From the NCBI GenBank assembly GCA_003223775.1, contig QHWK01000141.1, positions 1-13,905 of the forward strand: DNA of 13,905 bases, in the 5' to 3' direction. Source of the DNA: Acidobacteriota bacterium (GTDB taxonomy: Bacteria; Acidobacteriota; Vicinamibacteria; Vicinamibacterales; CAVVIG01). Both the position numbers and the translations under genes were made by a program. How positions within the stretch are numbered: the first letter of the stretch is position 1; each line of letters opens with the position of its first letter. The notes beneath the pieces are model-generated. The model had not been told where the DNA came from. It was given only the letters and a program-made list of their open reading frames with translations, and searched no databases. Positions 5,586 through 12,590 of the stretch are shown in pieces.

Positions 5586-7007
5586 TCAAGGCCGGAAGAA
5601 CTCCGTCAGGGCGCTCGCGGCGGCCGCGTTGCCAAGCGGCGGCAGCTTCCACGCGTCCTCGATCGTCCGCAGCGTGTCGTAGTGGTTCATCGGGCGCGAC
5701 ACGCGCAGCCCGGGCGGCGTGAACGGCGACACGACAATCGCCGGAATCACGCCGCCGCCGCCGGTCGTCGTCGTCCCCTCGTCCCACAGCAGGAACAGCA
5801 CCGCGTTGTTGAACGCCGGCGACGCGAGGATCGACGGCACCACGTGCGACAGCCACGTATCGCCGGTGGACACCGAGCAGCTGTGCATGTCGTGGCACAT
5901 GTCGGGCGTGATCCAGACGAAGTTCGCGAGCGCGCCCGCCGAGAGATCCGCCGAGAACTGCGTGAACGGCACGACGTGGCGGACGCAGCGCGTCGTGTCG
6001 CCGACGACGTCGGTGTAGTGCGCGAACGGGTTGTGCTTCTGCACGTAGAGCGACGTGTCGGTCGTCGAGCACGCCGTCGGCATCGAGTCCATGTACGCCT
6101 TCCACGTGCGCCCGGAGTCGACGAGCTGATCGACGACGTGGCGGGCCGGCGTGCGGCAGGTGATGCAGTCGGTCGTGAAGAAGGTCTGCCCTCCGGTGAG
6201 CGCCATGTAGTTCGGCAGGCTCGGATGCGTGACGCCGGTGTACGCGGTCGCCAGGCCGTACTGCGATACGAGGGAGTTGATGTAGGGCGCCGCCGCATTG
6301 CCGATCACGTCGGCGAATTCCTTGTTCTCCATCACGATGACGAAGACGCGCGAGAACGACGGGAGCGACGACGGCGACGGCGTGGGCGCAGGCCCGGTGG
6401 TAATCGCGAGCGAGGGCCTCGTCGCCGGATCCGTCGCCTCCGAGCCGAAGTAGTCGCGGTAGCCGTCGCGCGCCGCCGTGAGCGTGTCGACGTCGACGAG
6501 CGCGAGGCGCGCGTGCGGCGGAGACGCGGTTGCGGCGGCACGAACGAGCGCCGTCACGTCGAACGCGGCGCGCGCGCCGGCGCCGTTCGGCACGCTCGTC
6601 CGGGTCCACTCGCGTCCGAGATCGCCGCCTGGCTTGTTCCACGGCCTCGTCGCCGACGCGACGTCCCACGTCGCCTGGCTGGCGACGAACGGCGTCGTCA
6701 CGTCGAACACGCCGACGCTGCGCGCGGCCGCCGCGCCGCCCCAGTGCACCGTCATCGTCAGCGCCGCCGACTGCACGACGGAGCCGGACGGAATCGCGCC
6801 GGTGAGATCGAAGTCGAGGAGCGCCTTGCGAACGAACGTCGGATCGGACGAGGCGCGCGTGACGAGGAGATTGCCGTCGAAGTTGGTGCTCGCATACGTC
6901 CCGCCGCGAATCGTGGTGTCGGCGGGCGCGGGAAGCGGCGCCGCGACGCCGGCGATCGACCATACGCACAGCGAGGCCGCAGCCAGTCGAGTGATCGATT
7001 TGAGCAT
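5586..7007 (-). CDS. Secreted DNRLRE-domain phosphoesterase (phospholipase C / acid phosphatase-like family)
   Basis: The 473-residue exported protein starts with a signal peptide (1-~23, ending AGVAAP). Residues ~28-205 look like a DNRLRE/CBM96-like beta-sandwich, seen in the opening TTIRGGTYASTNFDGNLLV, LDFDLTGAIPSG and FDVTALV. A Pro/Ser-rich linker (204-218) leads to a phosphoesterase domain: VIVMENKEF (Glu228, Asn229), HPSLPNYMALTGG (261-273), ITPDMCHDMHSC (367-377), LLWDEG (406-411) and NHYDTLRTIED (441-451). These are the metal-ligand blocks of the family containing phospholipase C and bacterial acid phosphatases. Several Cys may form disulfides outside the cytoplasm. Phosphate release from phosphomono- or phosphodiesters is inferred; the substrate is unknown. 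The start is ATG 7007. No Shine-Dalgarno and no -10 adjacent to the ATG are visible, so a 5' leader is likely within the 121-nt gap upstream (7008-7128), where I found no confident promoter. Confidence 0.88.
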   Translation of the reverse strand: MLKSITRLAAASLCVWSIAGVAAPLPAPADTTIRGGTYASTNFDGNLLVTRASSDPTFVRKALLDFDLTGAIPSGSVVQSAALTMTVHWGGAAAARSVGVFDVTTPFVASQATWDVASATRPWNKPGGDLGREWTRTSVPNGAGARAAFDVTALVRAAATASPPHARLALVDVDTLTAARDGYRDYFGSEATDPATRPSLAITTGPAPTPSPSSLPSFSRVFVIVMENKEFADVIGNAAAPYINSLVSQYGLATAYTGVTHPSLPNYMALTGGQTFFTTDCITCRTPARHVVDQLVDSGRTWKAYMDSMPTACSTTDTSLYVQKHNPFAHYTDVVGDTTRCVRHVVPFTQFSADLSAGALANFVWITPDMCHDMHSCSVSTGDTWLSHVVPSILASPAFNNAVLFLLWDEGTTTTGGGGVIPAIVVSPFTPPGLRVSRPMNHYDTLRTIEDAWKLPPLGNAAAASALTEFFRP

Positions 7008-7128
7008 GCGGCGACGGGCTGCAACGCCGAGCCGCGCTAAGTTGTTGCGTCGATGCGGATGAGGTGTTCTGAAAGCTGACGAGCTCGGGTGACGATTACG
7101 CGGATCGCGTCGTTATTGTCGTGACAGC

Positions 7129-7917
7129 TTAATTTCTTCTCCAGCGCGCCTTGAACTGCTCCCACTGCGCGCGCAGCGACTCGGGCGTCTGCGCGGTGGC
7201 CTTCGCGCGATCCGGCACGATGCCGACCAGCACGAGGCGATCGAGATCGGCGCGCAGCTCCGCGCCGCGATCGCCGCCTGCGAGCGCCGACCGCACCCAG
7301 CCGGCCTGCGCCGCGTCCCATGCCGCCTGCACGTCCCCCTGCGCGCGCGCGGAGGCGGCCAGCCAGTAGGCGGCGGCGCCGCTCGCCGGGCGGAGCGCGA
7401 GCTCCTCTTCCATCCGCGTGCGGATCCGCTGGTAGACGGCCTGGCGATCGATTTCCGACCGCGGCTTCGCCTCGTGATCAGTGGCCGACGCCCACCAGTC
7501 GAGAATCCGCTCGCGCGCGTCCGCGGGGGTGAGATCGCGGCTCTGCAGCACGGCGTCGAAGATCGTCGCGGCGGAGCCGTACGCGCCGTCGAAGAACAGC
7601 GTCTCGCCGAGGCCGACGACGTATTCGGCGCGCTCGCGCGCCGGAAAGCGCTGCGGGTCGATCCGCCGCAGCCGATCGCGTGCGTTGGTGAGATCGTCGG
7701 ACGCGGAGCTCAGCCGGTAGCGCTCGAGATACGCACGTGCCGCGACGAGGTCCGCCGCATCGGCGCGCGAAGGTATCGCGCGCGCCTGCTCGGCCGCCGC
7801 CACCGCCGCCTCGAACTGCTTCTCGTTGTAGAGGGCGCGGGCGCGCAGCAGCGGGTCGTCTGCAGCGCGAAGCGGCGAGGCTGCCAGAATCGCGGCGCAC
7901 GCGGCAAGCCAACGCAT
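7129..7917 (-). CDS. Exported helical-repeat (TPR-like) protein of unknown function
   Basis: The 262-residue product has a signal peptide (MRWLAACAAILAASPLRA, cleavage near 18/19), so it is probably periplasmic. The mature part is Ala/Arg-rich and alpha-helical. ARALYNEKQFEAAVAAAEQARA (first helices) and DGAYGSAATIFDAVLQS have the spacing of tetratricopeptide repeats; AAYWLAASARAQGDVQAAWDAAQAGW is a third likely unit. No enzymatic motif is visible. A scaffold or protein-binding role follows only from the fold type. I chose ATG 7917 over ATG 7926 (three codons earlier) because an extended -10, TGCTAGGAT, ends 7 nt before 7917 and overlaps 7926. The open frame continues upstream to 8085, but that part lacks signal-peptide character and overlaps pcnB. 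The phosphoesterase gene follows on the same strand after 121 nt. Confidence 0.75.
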   Translation of the reverse strand: MRWLAACAAILAASPLRAADDPLLRARALYNEKQFEAAVAAAEQARAIPSRADAADLVAARAYLERYRLSSASDDLTNARDRLRRIDPQRFPARERAEYVVGLGETLFFDGAYGSAATIFDAVLQSRDLTPADARERILDWWASATDHEAKPRSEIDRQAVYQRIRTRMEEELALRPASGAAAYWLAASARAQGDVQAAWDAAQAGWVRSALAGGDRGAELRADLDRLVLVGIVPDRAKATAQTPESLRAQWEQFKARWRRN

Positions 7918-7924
7918 ACGGCTC

Positions 7925-7933
7925 ATCCTAGCA
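7925..7933 (-). promoter_or_regulatory. Extended -10 of the TPR-like gene, 7 nt before its start
   Basis: On the minus strand TGCTAGGAT combines a TGn extension with TAGGAT. Seven nucleotides (GAGCCGT) separate it from ATG 7917. This predicts a leaderless mRNA and decides between two nearby ATGs. No convincing -35 is seen. Confidence 0.5.
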
Positions 7934-7995
7934 CAGCGCCCCTTGTCCCTTAAGTGATTGAACATCAACGTCTTAGGTTCTCTCCGCGAACGTTT

Positions 7996-8004
7996 TGGTA
8001 CAAT
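7996..8004 (+). promoter_or_regulatory. Extended -10 of pcnB, 7 nt before ATG 8012
   Basis: TGGTACAAT combines a TGn extension with TACAAT (5 of 6 to TATAAT). Seven nucleotides (GCGGCCG) separate it from ATG 8012. The predicted transcription start falls on the start codon, so the in-frame ATG at 8003, which overlaps the hexamer, is unlikely to be used. No Shine-Dalgarno is present. Confidence 0.55.
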
Positions 8005-8011
8005 GCGGCCG

Positions 8012-9403
8012 ATGGTCGAGCCGAGGATCGTGCGGCGCGAAGAGCACTCGCTCTCGCGCAAGGACATCGATCCCGACGCGCTCAAAGTTCTCTACCGTCT
8101 GCGGCAGTTCGATCACAAGGCATACCTGGTCGGCGGCTCCGTCCGCGACCTTTTGCTCGGGCGGCGGCCGAAGGACTTCGACATCGGCACCTCCGCGCAC
8201 CCGTATCAAGTCAAGAAACTGTTTCGCAACTGCTGGATCATCGGACGGCGCTTCCGCCTGGCGCACGTGAAGTTCGGGCAGAAGGTGATCGAGGTCGCGA
8301 CGTTCCGCCGGCAGGTCGCGCCCGGCGAGGAAGTCGTGCAGGACGGCGTGCCGGCGCCCGATCCGACGACGCCGGAAGGCGAGCACCTGATTCACCGGGA
8401 CAACACGTTCGGCACGCCGGAAGAGGACGCCTTCCGCCGCGACTTCACGGTCAACGCGCTGTTCTACGACATCGCCACGTTCTCGGTGATCGACTACGTC
8501 GGCGGCCTCGAGGATCTGCGCGCGGGCGTCGTGCGATCGATTGGCGATCCGGACGTCCGGCTGCGCGAGGATCCGGTGCGGATGATTCGCGCGATCGCGC
8601 TCGCCGCGCGGCTCGACTTCACGATCGAGCCGACGCTGCTGCAGGCGATTCGCACGCACCGGCACGAGATTGCGAAGAGCTCGCCGCCGCGGCTGCTCGA
8701 GGAGTACTACAAGATCCTGCGCGCGGGATCGTCCGAGCGCGCGTTCCGCTCGCTCGCCGACGTCGGTCTGCTGGAGCCGATCTCGGCGGAGCTGCACCGC
8801 GGCGCAACCGAGGCGTTGTGGCGATCGCTCGCGGCGCTCGACGTGTACCGGCGCCGCTTCGAGTCGACGCCCGACGCGCTCACCAACGCGATCCTGCTCG
8901 GATCGCTGCTGGTGCCGCTGCGGATCTCGCTGCACCCCAGCCGGGGCCAGAGCGGGGCCGGAGCGGGGTCGGAGCGGGGCCGGAGTGGGGTCGGAGTGGG
9001 GTCGGACTCCCGTCTGACCCCGGAGGCCGATGCTGCCGACGCGGCGCGGCGAGAGCCGCGGCGGCCGCCGATTCCGCGGCTCGGCGCGCTGCCGATCGCG
9101 CGGCGCGACGTCGAGCGGTTGCGGCAGATCGTGGGGCTGCAGCGCCGGCTGGCGGACGTCTCGGCGAGCCCGCGCGCGCAGCACGCGCTCGCACATCGCG
9201 GCATCTTCGGCGAGACGCTCACCTGGCTCGAGATCCACAGCGGCTCGCCGGAGCTCGTCGAGCACTGGAAGGCCATCGCCGCGGAAAACGGCGGCGCGCC
9301 AGTCGATCGACCAGTCGAGGGATCGCAGGAACAGCAGCCGGATGGCACGAGGAGACGGCGGCGGCGGCGCCGGCGACGGCGGTTCGTTCCGACGCAGCAC
9401 TGA
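8012..9403 (+). CDS. pcnB: PcnB-type poly(A) polymerase / class II tRNA nucleotidyltransferase family protein
   Basis: This 463-residue nucleotidyltransferase probably adds 3' adenosines to RNA to promote decay. The N-terminus (PRIVRREEHSLSRKDIDPDA) resembles E. coli PcnB rather than CCA enzymes. The catalytic core shows LVGGSVRDLLLG (39-50) and KDFDIGT with metal ligands Asp55 and Asp57. The motif IIGRRFRLAHV fits the family signature that separates poly(A) polymerases from CCA enzymes. RRDFTVNALFYDI and LREDPVRMIRAIALAARL follow. Residues about 311-337 are low-complexity Gly/Ser/Arg-rich sequence encoded by an 11-nt repeat block. The C-terminus carries eleven consecutive Arg, comparable with the basic tail of E. 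coli PcnB and likely RNA-binding. A CCA-adding activity cannot be fully excluded. The gene is divergent from the TPR-like gene and convergent with the desaturase. Confidence 0.9.
   Translation: MVEPRIVRREEHSLSRKDIDPDALKVLYRLRQFDHKAYLVGGSVRDLLLGRRPKDFDIGTSAHPYQVKKLFRNCWIIGRRFRLAHVKFGQKVIEVATFRRQVAPGEEVVQDGVPAPDPTTPEGEHLIHRDNTFGTPEEDAFRRDFTVNALFYDIATFSVIDYVGGLEDLRAGVVRSIGDPDVRLREDPVRMIRAIALAARLDFTIEPTLLQAIRTHRHEIAKSSPPRLLEEYYKILRAGSSERAFRSLADVGLLEPISAELHRGATEALWRSLAALDVYRRRFESTPDALTNAILLGSLLVPLRISLHPSRGQSGAGAGSERGRSGVGVGSDSRLTPEADAADAARREPRRPPIPRLGALPIARRDVERLRQIVGLQRRLADVSASPRAQHALAHRGIFGETLTWLEIHSGSPELVEHWKAIAAENGGAPVDRPVEGSQEQQPDGTRRRRRRRRRRRFVPTQH
8943..9021. repeat. Six 11-nt repeats plus hairpin inside the pcnB coding sequence
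   Basis: Six tandem 11-mers run from 8943 to 9008: GGGGCCAGAGC, GGGGCCGGAGC, GGGGTCGGAGC, GGGGCCGGAGT, GGGGTCGGAGT, GGGGTCGGACT. They are followed by CCCGTCTGACCCC. The last unit and the tail form a 9-bp stem (8998-9006 with 9013-9021, one G-T pair, 6-nt loop). The frame stays open and yields a Gly/Ser/Arg linker. The sequence resembles mobile palindromic repeats more than protein-coding DNA. Confidence 0.8.
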
Positions 9404-9406
9404 CGG

Positions 9407-9448
9407 AATTAAGAATTTGGAAGTAAGAATTATTCCAAATTCCTAATT
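9407..9448. terminator. AT-rich hairpin between convergent pcnB and desaturase genes
   Basis: GAATTTGGAA (9413-9422) and TTCCAAATTC (9433-9442) form a perfect 10-bp stem with a 10-nt loop. After one mismatch, AATTA (9407-9411) pairs with TAATT (9444-9448). It lies 3 nt after the pcnB stop and 3 nt from the desaturase stop, a natural place for a bidirectional terminator. The stem is AT-rich in a GC-rich genome and has no clear U-tract, so its terminator function is an inference. Confidence 0.6.
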
Positions 9449-9451
9449 GCG

Positions 9452-10219
9452 CTATACGGCCGTTGCGGCGGCGACGTCCTCGATGGTCTTGTACGGCTTG
9501 GCGATCCTGAGCGCGACGAGCAGCTTGATCACCGGCCACGCGGGATCGAACTCGCTCGCGCGCCAGCTGAACTTCGGGCTCCGCGGGAAGCCGTGGTGGT
9601 TGTTGTGGAGGCCTTCGCCGCCGGTCAGAAGCGCCAGCAGGCGGATGTTCGTCGCCGTGTTGTTGAAGTTCTTGTAGCCGACGTGGTGGCAGAGCCCGTT
9701 GATCGACGACGACAGCACGAAGACGTACATCACCGCGTGAATGCCGGCCGCGAGCAGCGCCCATCCCACGCCCGCGATGCCCCACGCCAGGCCCATCACG
9801 ATGCAGAGCGCCGTCGTGCCCGTCGCGAGACCGAGGATGCCGCGGCGGAATACGTTGCGATCCCACCAGCCTTCCTTGATGTCGCGCGCGTAGCGCGCCA
9901 CGACGTCGGTGTTCTTCACCTCGCGGATGTAGTAGTAGACGTTCCCGAGTTGGACCTTCCAGAAGCCGAGCAGCGCCGGGCTGTGCGGATCGCCTTCCTC
10001 GTCGGTGAACGCGTGGTGCTTGCGGTGCACCGCCACCCACTCCTTCGTCAGGATGCCCGTCGTCAGCCACAACGCGAACTTGAACGTCCATTCCATGGCC
10101 GGGTGCAGGACCAGCGCTTTGTGCGTGGCCGTGCGGTGCAAGAAAATCGTGGTGCTGAAGACGGCGACCTGAATCAGGACGACAGCGACGACGAGAGTCA
10201 AAACGAGCGACAAAAGCAC
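9452..10219 (-). CDS. Membrane fatty acid desaturase (delta-9 acyl-CoA desaturase type)
   Basis: This 255-residue membrane di-iron enzyme introduces a cis double bond into acyl chains and so tunes membrane fluidity. All three histidine boxes are present: HRTATH near the N-terminus, HRKHHAFTDEEGDPHSP, and HNNHHGFPRSPKFSW near the C-terminus. Hydrophobic stretches lie at the N-terminus (LLSLVLTLVVAVVLIQVAVF), before the second box and in the middle (TALCIVMGLAWGIAGVGWAL, then IHAVMYVFVL). Length and box order fit acyl-CoA-type delta-9 desaturases rather than soluble acyl-ACP enzymes. Two in-frame GTG starts exist, at 10234 and 10219. I prefer 10219 because GGAGGG (10232-10227) lies 7 nt upstream, the only good Shine-Dalgarno in the window. 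If 10234 is used the protein gains five residues. An extended -10 and a palindrome precede the gene. The electron donor is not encoded nearby. Confidence 0.93.
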   Translation of the reverse strand: MLLSLVLTLVVAVVLIQVAVFSTTIFLHRTATHKALVLHPAMEWTFKFALWLTTGILTKEWVAVHRKHHAFTDEEGDPHSPALLGFWKVQLGNVYYYIREVKNTDVVARYARDIKEGWWDRNVFRRGILGLATGTTALCIVMGLAWGIAGVGWALLAAGIHAVMYVFVLSSSINGLCHHVGYKNFNNTATNIRLLALLTGGEGLHNNHHGFPRSPKFSWRASEFDPAWPVIKLLVALRIAKPYKTIEDVAAATAV

Positions 10220-10226
10220 TCCACTA

Positions 10227-10232
10227 CCCTCC
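10227..10232 (-). promoter_or_regulatory. Ribosome binding site of the desaturase, deciding start 10219
   Basis: GGAGGG on the minus strand lies 7 nt before GTG 10219. It overlaps the alternative GTG at 10234 by one base, so it cannot serve that start. It stands out because the other genes here lack such a site. Confidence 0.6.
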
Positions 10233-10237
10233 ACTGA

Positions 10238-10254
10238 CAGCGGTCAGACCGCTG
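10238..10254. promoter_or_regulatory. Palindrome in the desaturase leader, possible operator
   Basis: CAGCGGTC-A-GACCGCTG is a perfect inverted repeat with 8-bp arms around one base. It lies between the predicted transcription start (about 10268) and the ribosome binding site. Odd-spaced perfect palindromes of this size are typical of TetR-family operators, and desaturase genes are often controlled by such lipid-sensing repressors. In RNA it could also form a hairpin, though the one-base centre is too tight for all 8 pairs. No regulator gene is in the window. Confidence 0.45.
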
Positions 10255-10274
10255 CTAACTTGTGCAAACAGAAG

Positions 10275-10283
10275 ATGATAGCA
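10275..10283 (-). promoter_or_regulatory. Extended -10 of the desaturase gene
   Basis: TGCTATCAT on the minus strand has the TGn extension plus TATCAT (5 of 6). It overlaps the end of serC (stop at 10288-10286). The predicted start near 10268 gives a leader of about 49 nt to GTG 10219, so the desaturase can be transcribed independently of the serine operon. Confidence 0.5.
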
Positions 10284-10285
10284 CA

Positions 10286-11377
10286 TTATCCATGGGTCCG
10301 CTCGAACTCCCGCATGAAAGAGACGAGCTCGTCTATTCCCTCTTCGGGGAAGGCATTGTAGATCGACGCGCGCATGCCGCCGACCGACCGGTGGCCCTTG
10401 AGGCCGTCCAGCCCGGCCGCAGTCGATTCCTTCACGAACTGCTTCTCGAGATCCTCGGTTGCGAGCCGGAACGTGACGTTCATCAGCGAGCGGTCGTTGT
10501 TGTTCGCGGTGCCGCGATAGAAACCGGTGCGGTCGATTTCTGCATACAGCTTCGCGGCCTTGCGCTCGTTGACTTTCGCGATCGCTGGCAGGCCGCCCAA
10601 ACGGATCAGCCATGTCATCACGAGGCCGAGCGCGTAGACAGCGAACGCCGGCGGCGTGTTGTACAGCGATCCGTTCTCCGCATGCACGGCATAACTGAGC
10701 ATCGCCGGCAGCGACTTCTGCGAGCGCGCGACGAGATCCTCGCGGACGATCACGACCGTAACGCCGGCCGGGCCCATGTTCTTCTGCGCGCCGGCATAGA
10801 TGAGCGCATGGCGCCGGACGTCGATCGGCTTGCTGAACATGTCCGACGAGGTGTCGCTGACGAGCGGCGCGTCGCCGACCGCGGGCAGCGTCTTGTACTC
10901 GGTGCCCTCGATTGTGTTGTTCGACGTCATGTGGACGTACGCCGCGCCCGGCGTCAGCTTCAGCTCTTCCTGCCGCGGCAGGCGCGAGTAGTTCTCGCCG
11001 TTGGTCGACGCGGCGACGTTCACGGCGCCGACCTTCTTCGCTTCCTTGATCGCCTTGTCGGCCCACGATCCGCAGTCGATGTAGTCGGCCGTCGCGCCGG
11101 CGCCGAGCAGGTTCATCGGCACCATCGAGAACTGCAGGCTCGCGCCGCCCTGCAGGAACAGCACCTTGTAGTTCGACGGGACGTCGGCGAGCGTGCGGAT
11201 GCTCTGCTCCGCTTCGGCGAGGACTTTCTCGAACGCGGCGGACCGGTGGCTCACCTCGAGAATCGACATGCCAACGCCCGGCAGCGACACAAGATCGCGC
11301 TGGATCTCTTCGAGGACCTGCACCGGCAGCACCGCCGGGCCGGCGGCGAAATTATGGATGCGACGCGTGATGGTCAT
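10286..11377 (-). CDS. serC: Phosphoserine aminotransferase
   Basis: SerC (363 residues, close to the usual ~360) is a PLP enzyme that converts 3-phosphohydroxypyruvate plus glutamate to 3-phosphoserine and 2-oxoglutarate, the second step of serine synthesis; it can also act in pyridoxal phosphate synthesis. Visible hallmarks are the N-terminal HNFAAGPAVLP, EVSHRS (41-46), the LQGGAS turn (76-80) that contacts PLP phosphate, SDTSSDM (174-180), the PLP-lysine motif YAGAQKNMGPAG (Lys199) and the C-terminal GHRSVGGMRASIYNA (328-342). Its ATG overlaps the serA stop by four bases (ATGA), so translation is probably coupled to serA. A much longer open frame upstream in this phase runs antisense-like through serA and is not part of the protein. 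Confidence 0.97.
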   Translation of the reverse strand: MTITRRIHNFAAGPAVLPVQVLEEIQRDLVSLPGVGMSILEVSHRSAAFEKVLAEAEQSIRTLADVPSNYKVLFLQGGASLQFSMVPMNLLGAGATADYIDCGSWADKAIKEAKKVGAVNVAASTNGENYSRLPRQEELKLTPGAAYVHMTSNNTIEGTEYKTLPAVGDAPLVSDTSSDMFSKPIDVRRHALIYAGAQKNMGPAGVTVVIVREDLVARSQKSLPAMLSYAVHAENGSLYNTPPAFAVYALGLVMTWLIRLGGLPAIAKVNERKAAKLYAEIDRTGFYRGTANNNDRSLMNVTFRLATEDLEKQFVKESTAAGLDGLKGHRSVGGMRASIYNAFPEEGIDELVSFMREFERTHG

Positions 11378-12588
11378 ATCGTCACCAGATGGAGGTCGAG
11401 GATATCGGTGTTCCCCGATTGAATTTCCGCCAGCAGCGCGTCGGGCGGCGCGCCGTCGAGGTTGATGCGCGCGACGGCCGCGTGCGCCCCCTCGAAGATC
11501 ACGTTCTCGGTCTCCTGCACGTTGATCGCGCCGCTGCGCAGCCGATCGAAGACGTGCGCGAGCACGCCTGGCCGATCGCGGTGCCGGACGACGAGCATGT
11601 GCGTCGCCGGCGTCTTCCTGGCGAGATTGACGACGTTCGGCACCTTGCCGGTGTCCTTGTAGGCGGCGACGATGCGGACCGTCTCGGCGGCGATCGCTTC
11701 CTGCGCCTGATCGGTCGATGCGCCGATGTGATGCGTGCCGTAGACGTTCTGGAGCGACGCGATGGCGTCGGTGAACGGCCCGGCGGCGTCCTTCGGCTCG
11801 TTCGCGAAGACGTCGAGGCCGACGCGGAGATCGCGCTCGCGGACGGCGCGCTCGAGCGCCGCCTGATCGACGACTTCGGCGCGCGCCGTGTTCACGAAGT
11901 ACGATCCCGGCTTCAGGCGGCCGAGCACCTGTTCGTTCACGAGGCCTTTGGTCTCGGCGGTCATCGCGAGATGCACGCTCAGGACGTCGCAGCGTTCGGC
12001 GACTTCCTCGGGCGAGCGCGCGAGCATCATCGGCACCGGCTCGTCGGCGACGCTGGCGCGTCCGGTCGCGAAGCGCCGGCTCCAGACGACGATCGGCATG
12101 CCGAACGCGTGCGCGCGCCTGGCGACTTCCTGGCCGATGTTGCCGTAGCCGAGGAGCCCGAGCGTGCGGCCGTACAGCCCGCGCGCCTTCGAGTACTCCT
12201 TTTTGTTCCACGCGCCGGCGCGCAGCTCGGCGACGTTGTCCGGGATGCGGCGATCGAGCGCGAGCAGGAGCGCGAAGACGAGCTCGGCGACCGCGATCGC
12301 GTTCTTGCCCGGACAGTTCGAGACGTAGATGCCGCGCCTGGACGCCGTGGCGACGTCGATCGTGTTGTAGCCGGCGCCGGCGCGGACGACGAGCGAGAGC
12401 GCGCCGCTTTCGAGCATCGGCGCGGTGACCGTCGTGCTGCGGACGACGAGCACGTCGGCCTTCGTGTCCCGTATCGCCGCGGTGAGCGCGTCGTCTTTCA
12501 GGTCCGGCTGGTAGACGACGTCGCAGCCTGCCGCCTTCAGGCCGTCGAGGCCGCTCTTCTCGAACTTGTCGGCAATCAGAACTTTCAT
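11374..12588 (-). CDS. serA: D-3-phosphoglycerate dehydrogenase with C-terminal ACT domain
   Basis: SerA (404 residues) oxidises 3-phosphoglycerate to 3-phosphohydroxypyruvate with NAD+, the first step of serine synthesis in the cytosol. The Rossmann motif GYGNIG is at 147-152. Catalytic residues are Arg236 (NTARAEVVD), Glu264 (FANEP) and His287 (THHIGAST). A regulatory ACT domain fills 328-404 (MLVVRHRDRPGVLAHVFDRL and onward), which in relatives binds serine for feedback inhibition. The length fits the short ACT-bearing type, without the extra domain of the ~530-residue form. The start ATG 12588 gives the standard N-terminus MKVLIADKF. The open frame extends to 12990, but that part overlaps DUF1015 and lacks homology. 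There is a 71-nt gap after DUF1015 holding an inverted repeat, and no Shine-Dalgarno. Confidence 0.97.
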   Translation of the reverse strand: MKVLIADKFEKSGLDGLKAAGCDVVYQPDLKDDALTAAIRDTKADVLVVRSTTVTAPMLESGALSLVVRAGAGYNTIDVATASRRGIYVSNCPGKNAIAVAELVFALLLALDRRIPDNVAELRAGAWNKKEYSKARGLYGRTLGLLGYGNIGQEVARRAHAFGMPIVVWSRRFATGRASVADEPVPMMLARSPEEVAERCDVLSVHLAMTAETKGLVNEQVLGRLKPGSYFVNTARAEVVDQAALERAVRERDLRVGLDVFANEPKDAAGPFTDAIASLQNVYGTHHIGASTDQAQEAIAAETVRIVAAYKDTGKVPNVVNLARKTPATHMLVVRHRDRPGVLAHVFDRLRSGAINVQETENVIFEGAHAAVARINLDGAPPDALLAEIQSGNTDILDLHLVTI

Positions 12589-12590
12589 AA

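Noticed and set aside
7008..7128. Promoter or small RNA in the gap before the phosphoesterase gene
   Set aside because: I found no good -10, Shine-Dalgarno or stable structure beyond a tiny TGTC-AC-GACA repeat, which is too short to call.
7958..8011. pcnB start at TTG 7958 or ATG 8003
   Set aside because: Family similarity begins near 8012, and the extended -10 ends at 8004, overlapping the 8003 ATG. The upstream residues look like translated promoter.
7927..8085. N-terminal extension of the TPR-like gene to 8085
   Set aside because: It overlaps the divergent pcnB start and promoter and buries the signal peptide. The extended -10 at 7933-7925 points to the internal ATG.
8943..9021. Intact mobile element or transposase at the pcnB repeat block
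   Set aside because: There is no transposase, no flanking target duplication I can see, and the gene frame is preserved; only a passive repeat is supported.
11378..12211. Long N-terminal extension of serC
   Set aside because: It would overlap serA out of frame; the true serC N-terminus is at 11377 with an ATGA overlap.
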